From NCBI GenBank assembly GCA_977006965.1, contig OZ345354.1, positions 248,001-312,000 on the forward strand: a stretch of 64,000 bases of DNA, given 5' to 3'. This stretch comes from Phymatolithon calcareum (lineage: Eukaryota > Rhodophyta > Florideophyceae > Hapalidiales). The position numbers and the translations under genes are program-made. Every line of letters begins with the position of its first letter. The stretch's first letter is position 1. Positions 59,055 through 64,000 of this stretch are shown here, one piece after another. The notes beneath the pieces were generated by a model, which was given only the letters and a program-made list of their open reading frames with translations, was not told where the DNA came from and searched no databases.

Positions 59055-60374
59055 ATGCAAGAAAGCGACGACCTTCAAATGGAGCACGGCTTCCTAAAAG
59101 CCCCCTGGGAATTGCTCATGCGTTCCTTCCGCACCGGCCACAAATCCGTAATCAAGGATGCCGAATCACTCTCAACCGCCGTATTAAAAACGCTAGACGA
59201 CGTCATGCGCACCGCATCCGACGGCACCACGCACGTACCAGCTGATCGTCTCGAATCCCTCATCGGGCAACTAGTCGCCCTGCAGCATCGGCTTGAAACC
59301 GCTCGTTTGGCGGACCGTCGTGGACTAGATGCCTGTCTTGCGCGCATTGAGCATTTGCAACAACGTACTATACCAGGTTTTGATGCGCGGCGACGCGGCA
59401 AGTCAAAGGTCGATGTGAAGGAAGTGGATGTAAAGGATGTCGATCTGATGGAGACGGACACTCCCGACAATGCATCATCTCCCATCGTTTCACCCACGGA
59501 TGGCAGAACACACAGCAAGGAATCCGTATTACGATGGGAGAAAACACGACTCGATCGCGTCCTCGTCGACTACATGATGCGCGAGGGCATGTACGAAAGC
59601 GCTTCGAAACTGGCGCACTCCGAGCGCATAGAATCGCTAGTGGATACCACAATTTTCAAGGAGGCACGCAAGGTAATTCAAGCATTACGCCAGCGCGATT
59701 GCTCCGAAGCTCTGAAATGGTGCAATGACAATAAGCGTCGTCTCATGAAGACACAGAGTACTCTCGAATTTCAGTTACGTTGTCAGGAATATATAGAGTA
59801 TGCTCGTGCGGGTAACAAGATGATGGCCATATCCTATGCTCGCAAATGGCTCACAGTGGGATCTAACACCAAGGAGCGACAGGACGACATCAAACGTTAT
59901 ATGGGACTTCTAGCCTTTCCGGCTAATACGCCGTGTCAACCGTACAAGGATATGTACTCACATGAGAAGTGGGCGGATCTTGAGGAAAATTTCAAGCAGG
60001 AAAACTACAAAATGCACGGACTGACCAGCGAGAGTACGCTGGAGATTTTGCTCAAGACTGGACTTGCAAGTTTGAAGACGCGCAAGTGCGGCTCGGACCA
60101 CGATCGGAAGCCAAACTGTCCAACTTGTAATGAGCCCTACTTAACTCTTTCGGAAGATTTGCCACACAGTCAGCACGTCAACTCAATACTTGTGTGCTCT
60201 ATTTCAGGCGAGATTATGGACGAGAACAATCCGCCCATGGCACTTCCGAACGGAAATGTTTATAGCTACAACGCTTTGCAGGACATTGCTGCTCGTAATG
60301 ACGGAACAATAGTAGACCCCAAATCTCAGAAGGAATGTCGGTTTACGCAACTGAAAAAATGCTACATTATGTAA
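59055..60374 (+). CDS. MAEA/GID9-like E3 ligase subunit of the CTLH complex
   Basis: From the ATG at 59055 the protein is 439 residues; a TTG at 59025 is rejected. The N-terminal helix FLKAPWELLMRSFRTGHK corresponds to the MAEA start. The LisH domain is at about 159-190 (LRWEKTRLDRVLVDYMMREG), the CTLH and CRA segments follow at about 195-340, and a RING-like domain ends the protein with CPTC near 354, CSISGEIMD near 381 and the invariant PNGNVYSYNAL. MAEA (Fyv10/Gid9) pairs with RMD5/RANBP9-type partners in the GID/CTLH ubiquitin ligase, which removes gluconeogenic and other regulatory enzymes. It ends 45 bp from CAND1 (tail to tail). Confidence 0.92.
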   Translation: MQESDDLQMEHGFLKAPWELLMRSFRTGHKSVIKDAESLSTAVLKTLDDVMRTASDGTTHVPADRLESLIGQLVALQHRLETARLADRRGLDACLARIEHLQQRTIPGFDARRRGKSKVDVKEVDVKDVDLMETDTPDNASSPIVSPTDGRTHSKESVLRWEKTRLDRVLVDYMMREGMYESASKLAHSERIESLVDTTIFKEARKVIQALRQRDCSEALKWCNDNKRRLMKTQSTLEFQLRCQEYIEYARAGNKMMAISYARKWLTVGSNTKERQDDIKRYMGLLAFPANTPCQPYKDMYSHEKWADLEENFKQENYKMHGLTSESTLEILLKTGLASLKTRKCGSDHDRKPNCPTCNEPYLTLSEDLPHSQHVNSILVCSISGEIMDENNPPMALPNGNVYSYNALQDIAARNDGTIVDPKSQKECRFTQLKKCYIM

Positions 60375-60419
60375 ATCTTCTTTTATTCCTCAACCGCGAA
60401 ATCTCCTTGTTACCACCGC

Positions 60420-63400
60420 TCAATCTTTCATCTGGTCGTAGTTAGTTGCATTTCTCGGGGAAGAATCCGTCCCACCGCCAGTCTTTCCGCCCATCATGTC
60501 CGTCTCTACCACAATGGCTTTGTACTTGTCTGCAAATCGGCGTTGCACCACAGATGTCAAGAACATCTGAAACTCGGAGTTGCTGGCGATTTCAGGCACT
60601 TTTTCCATCATTCGCACCGCACGAAGGGCCCCACGAATAGAATCTTCATGCCTATCCACTTCTTGACGCACAGCGTTCTCCTTCACACGTTCGTTCAGCG
60701 TAGCAGTCAAAGCCTGAATCACACCGTCTATCATTCCAATGATTTGGGGTGCATACGGAGACAAAGCAGCTGCCGCGAGAATGAGCTGCGCAATCGCACG
60801 CACATCTGCCTGATCGCGAAGTCCACAAATTACCTTTTCAATAAAAGAGCCCATGGGGATCATGTGCGATAACGGTCCACTGATCAGTGTTCGCATCGAA
60901 CTGAACGCCGCCTTACGCAAGTCCAGGCCAAAGTCTTCCTCGTGCTGGAATGGTCCCAGATCCACAACACGCACAAGGTCCGGATTCTTCACAGTTCGCT
61001 TATAGATCAGAGGAAGGATTGCTTCCACATGCGGTGCCAAAAGATTCGGCCGAGAGCGAGCTATTGCATGTACCAACTGCAGCGAATTCTTGCTCACGGA
61101 AACATCGGAATCGTCAACAAGCGCGACAAACTCATAGACGCTCGGCTCCAAGTCCAAACAGAAGGAGTTCACATTGGATGCGTTGGCGAAACTCGCACTT
61201 ACGGCAAACCGAAGGGCAAGCACGACTGTGGCACGAATGTCAGCAGAATCAGATTTCGCTGCACTTCGCAATGAGGGAATAACTTCGGTCGGGACTGATA
61301 ATGCCAATAGACCCAAGCATTCCGCGATGGCTATTTGAACACTTTCCGCCCCAGACGATGCCCGGGACGGTGAGGCGCCGCCGTCCGAAGTCTGCATTGC
61401 GGGGATGGCATCCCACAAAAACTGCAGTAACATCTTAATTGGATCCATAATGTGCGCCACTGGTGCAAACGCTATTGCATCCTTCAACGCGAGCAGAAGC
61501 AAGTATCGAATCTCCGGGCGCTCTCTAATAAGCAGCATTAAAGCAGGAATACCATCCTTCCCGCTGGCGGAAGCTAGACCACCAAGTGCAAGCGCGGCAG
61601 CTGTTTTAACCTCCACCACAGCCGAGTCCAAAACTTCCAGCATGGCTTGTTGGACACGACCCCGTTCTACGATATCGCGTTGCAACAGAGACTTTTTTCC
61701 GAACTCACCAAGGCACACAAGTGAGAAAACGCGCGATTTCACATCCTGGGCCTTAATATTCACAATTAATTCGGAAGAAATGCTTGACTGAAATGGAACT
61801 GGGGCATTGGAACAAACGACCGCCACGCATTTGGCGATGCAGCACAGGGGTGACGTGCGAGACGTAACTGCAATGGCGCCTTGGTCAATTGAATCCACCA
61901 ACGTCCGAAGGTCGACAACAATTCGCTCTAAAGTAAGAGGTGCTCCGTTCACACAAGCAAGATTACTCAAAAAGTCCAGCAAAGACGTCACACCACGACC
62001 CTGCAAGAGAGGTGACAACGCAAGCTTGAGTGCTTTTTGGTACACACCGTTTTCTTTGGCTAGTTCCTCACAACATCCCGCTCCACGAGCTCTTACCAAA
62101 CTTGACGCAAGGCGAAGGGCCAGATGGGAGATCTTCAAGTCTGCCTCCGAAATGAGCTCACTCACATTGGCCAACAGAAGATTGTCGCATTCCGGAGCAA
62201 GGGCAGGGACACTAGACAAGAGTTCCAGAGAGGATGCACGGAGAGCGGGCGCATTCTTCCGCAAGAAGCCAACAACAGTGGTAGTCACGATAGACGCAAC
62301 AGGCAGGAATACATTCCCCTTGTTCGACTTTGCAATTTGAAGCATTGCACGAACAGATGCGAGCCGTGTAACTTCATTCTTGAGGCGACCACAAAGAGTA
62401 GAGCCTACCTTGGCCAGTCGCTCATCACCAAGATCATCGCCGAAGTAAGAGACTGCAGCTCCAGCACAGGACAAAGCTGCAACTTTGACTTCAGAATCCT
62501 GATCAGAGGCCGTGATGCGTTTTTCAGCAGCGTCATATATGGAAGACACAAGAGGGCGCATTGCATTTTTGCAATCATCCTCCTCACTGCCGAAAGCAAA
62601 AAGGATCTTCGCGCACAGGCACAAGCTTTCTGCTGTGATCTTGTAGTATCGATCTTCGGCAGTGGCCAGAATTTTCAAAACAAGCCGTCCAATATAATCC
62701 TTCATCGAAGAAGCTCCACCGCCGTCCACAACTCCTTTAAGAAACAGAAGAGATTCAGTTTTGAGCGGGGCAGACTCATCCGCAAGGCCGCGCTCAACCT
62801 CGCTTACCAATTTTCCAAAGAATGGAGTAAATGTCTGCGGTGCAGCGGTCACCAATTCGCACAGCACGGACATTGCTTTCACACGCGTCTTGACGGAACG
62901 ACTTCCAAGTTCCTTCCGGAGTGTCCGCACGATGAACAAGGCGCGATCAAGAAGCGGTCCCATGTCTTTGTTCCCACCGATGCCCATATCAATCGCCATC
63001 CCAGTGGACGCCATCATGTCGACACTCATCTGATTGGCATCAATGGAAATTGAAGGCAAAGTTGATGTTGTAGGTCCTCCTCGAACGCGCAACAGAGAGA
63101 TAAATGCGGCAAATGCATCCAATTTCACGTTTTCTTCCCTCTCCTTGAAGCGGGAGACTAGGAACAAAGCAAAGCTTGAATACAAAACGTCCGTGGAAAG
63201 CAGCTGACCTGAGATAATAGAATGTATGCATCTAAGGGATGCTCTGCGGACCTTCCAACTTGAATCATCGTCATCCGAGAAGTCGCCCTCATCAAAGTCC
63301 AGAAAGTCATCGTCTTCTTCCTCTGCATCGGCGTCAGTCATTTCATTTGAGTCGCTGTTCACGGCATCTTCGTCATCGGATTCTTCGAATGCATAGTTCG

Positions 63401-64000
63401 GATCATGCTTCGCCAATTCAATTGCGCACCGTGTCAAATTTGCAACAAAAGGAGTCATTTCACGCCGACAACGAATGCAAAATGACTGCATGGCTTGCAA
63501 ACACTGCTCCCGAAGTTCGTCGTCTTTTTCGCAATCTTCGGAGGTACAAAACTCGAAAAGAATTGGTACCACGACGTCCAAATAAGACCCGAGACGATCA
63601 CCCGAAGTACGCGACAAGGCCCAAACGGCTTGAACCCCTGTGCGAGTTTTTTCACCGGATTGGGAGTTGGTGAGGTTCGTGATAGTGATGCGCATGATCT
63701 CCTGAAAGATGGCATCACTGCATATGGACCCAAGAGAACCAAGGCAAGCAATAGCCCTCTTCCGCACAACAGGGTTCGAAGAGTCCAGATTTTTAAAGAT
63801 GGCCTTTTGAGCGTTTTCATGGAATTTCGGGAACTGGGTGCCCATACGACTGATGAGTTCGTTAAGAAGCTCAAGTGCTTCAATGTGAACCTCGTCCGTT
63901 TTGGAATCTGACATAACCGCTTGCAGTATCTTGGGGATGTTCTTCTCTGCAATAACTGCAGATTTCGGTTCCGTTGGGGACAGTTCGGCAAGGATTGCCT
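60420..64000 (-). CDS. CAND1: Cullin-associated NEDD8-dissociated protein 1 (partial, N terminus outside)
   Basis: The frame is open to the edge of the window, giving about 1,192 residues of a protein usually near 1,230, so only a short N-terminal piece is missing. The protein is a HEAT-repeat solenoid. Diagnostic blocks are NPVVRKRAIACLGSLG, the acidic stretch (SDDEDAV to FDEGDFSDDDDSSWKVRRAS), and the C-terminal HEAT repeats ending DKYKAIVVETD. CAND1 binds unneddylated cullin-RBX1 and exchanges substrate adaptors of SCF-type ligases. The Met at 63914 is internal. A run of HEAT repeats in one exon is notable, since animal CAND1 is heavily split. Confidence 0.95.
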   Translation of the reverse strand, partial: AILAELSPTEPKSAVIAEKNIPKILQAVMSDSKTDEVHIEALELLNELISRMGTQFPKFHENAQKAIFKNLDSSNPVVRKRAIACLGSLGSICSDAIFQEIMRITITNLTNSQSGEKTRTGVQAVWALSRTSGDRLGSYLDVVVPILFEFCTSEDCEKDDELREQCLQAMQSFCIRCRREMTPFVANLTRCAIELAKHDPNYAFEESDDEDAVNSDSNEMTDADAEEEDDDFLDFDEGDFSDDDDSSWKVRRASLRCIHSIISGQLLSTDVLYSSFALFLVSRFKEREENVKLDAFAAFISLLRVRGGPTTSTLPSISIDANQMSVDMMASTGMAIDMGIGGNKDMGPLLDRALFIVRTLRKELGSRSVKTRVKAMSVLCELVTAAPQTFTPFFGKLVSEVERGLADESAPLKTESLLFLKGVVDGGGASSMKDYIGRLVLKILATAEDRYYKITAESLCLCAKILFAFGSEEDDCKNAMRPLVSSIYDAAEKRITASDQDSEVKVAALSCAGAAVSYFGDDLGDERLAKVGSTLCGRLKNEVTRLASVRAMLQIAKSNKGNVFLPVASIVTTTVVGFLRKNAPALRASSLELLSSVPALAPECDNLLLANVSELISEADLKISHLALRLASSLVRARGAGCCEELAKENGVYQKALKLALSPLLQGRGVTSLLDFLSNLACVNGAPLTLERIVVDLRTLVDSIDQGAIAVTSRTSPLCCIAKCVAVVCSNAPVPFQSSISSELIVNIKAQDVKSRVFSLVCLGEFGKKSLLQRDIVERGRVQQAMLEVLDSAVVEVKTAAALALGGLASASGKDGIPALMLLIRERPEIRYLLLLALKDAIAFAPVAHIMDPIKMLLQFLWDAIPAMQTSDGGASPSRASSGAESVQIAIAECLGLLALSVPTEVIPSLRSAAKSDSADIRATVVLALRFAVSASFANASNVNSFCLDLEPSVYEFVALVDDSDVSVSKNSLQLVHAIARSRPNLLAPHVEAILPLIYKRTVKNPDLVRVVDLGPFQHEEDFGLDLRKAAFSSMRTLISGPLSHMIPMGSFIEKVICGLRDQADVRAIAQLILAAAALSPYAPQIIGMIDGVIQALTATLNERVKENAVRQEVDRHEDSIRGALRAVRMMEKVPEIASNSEFQMFLTSVVQRRFADKYKAIVVETDMMGGKTGGGTDSSPRNATNYDQMKD

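Noticed and set aside
62124-63053. 309-codon plus-strand frame opposite CAND1
   Set aside because: Antisense shadow of a well-supported CAND1 coding region; no ATG-start domain features.
1-64000. CRISPR arrays, operons, riboswitches
   Set aside because: The window is eukaryotic nuclear DNA; no spaced direct-repeat arrays or polycistronic layout were seen.

Overview
The window reads as nuclear DNA of a photosynthetic eukaryote with mostly intronless genes, most likely a red alga (inference; a florideophyte such as Chondrus fits the style). The evidence is a plastid-type YGGT protein, mitochondrial enzymes, spliceosome, Mediator, COPI and Cullin-regulator genes, very few short introns, and tight gene clusters separated by transposon-derived stretches. 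Coding regions must start at ATG here, so several starts are placed inside longer open frames. Four genes need an intron to give the known family sequence: COQ3, YGGT, an RBBP6-like gene and an aldo-keto reductase.

Layout. 0-3.8 kb: 5' part of a Ty3/gypsy Gag-Pol on the minus strand and a solo LTR. 3.8-19.6 kb: gene island with METTL16, ODR4-like, COQ3, an orphan membrane protein, a decayed LINE reverse transcriptase, an 'HGG'-repeat protein, YGGT, MED19-like, a TRF4/5 poly(A) polymerase and a LOG family enzyme. 19.6-22.2 kb: no recognisable gene. 22.2-28.6 kb: a large inverted duplication with an 87-bp spacer. Each arm carries a tandem CCCH zinc-finger gene and a TMEM69/DUF3429 gene; the left TMEM69 copy is a truncated pseudogene and the right CCCH copy has lost its 3' end. 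The inner ~1 kb of the arms is almost identical, yet the two CCCH proteins differ strongly inside their zinc fingers. 29-42.6 kb: short-chain dehydrogenase, disordered protein, RBBP6-like protein without RING, ESF1, LicD-like protein, coatomer zeta and an unknown small protein. 42.6-53.8 kb: repeat-rich region with duplicated foldbacks, a deleted chromovirus-like element with 189-bp LTRs, a tRNA-derived SINE with 13-bp target duplications, a coiled-coil gene and its decayed copy, an aldo-keto reductase, and an intron-containing tRNA-Gln(CUG). 53.8-64 kb: PRP6, OHCU decarboxylase, MAEA/GID9 and a partial CAND1.

The genes are independent housekeeping units rather than a pathway cluster. Several are RNA-centred (METTL16, TRF4/5, MED19, RBBP6-like, ESF1, PRP6, CCCH), and two act in ubiquitin ligase control (MAEA, CAND1). 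A recurring oddity is pairs of adjacent short near-perfect palindromes at four intergenic sites. All calls rest on reading the sequence and recalled family features; no search was run.
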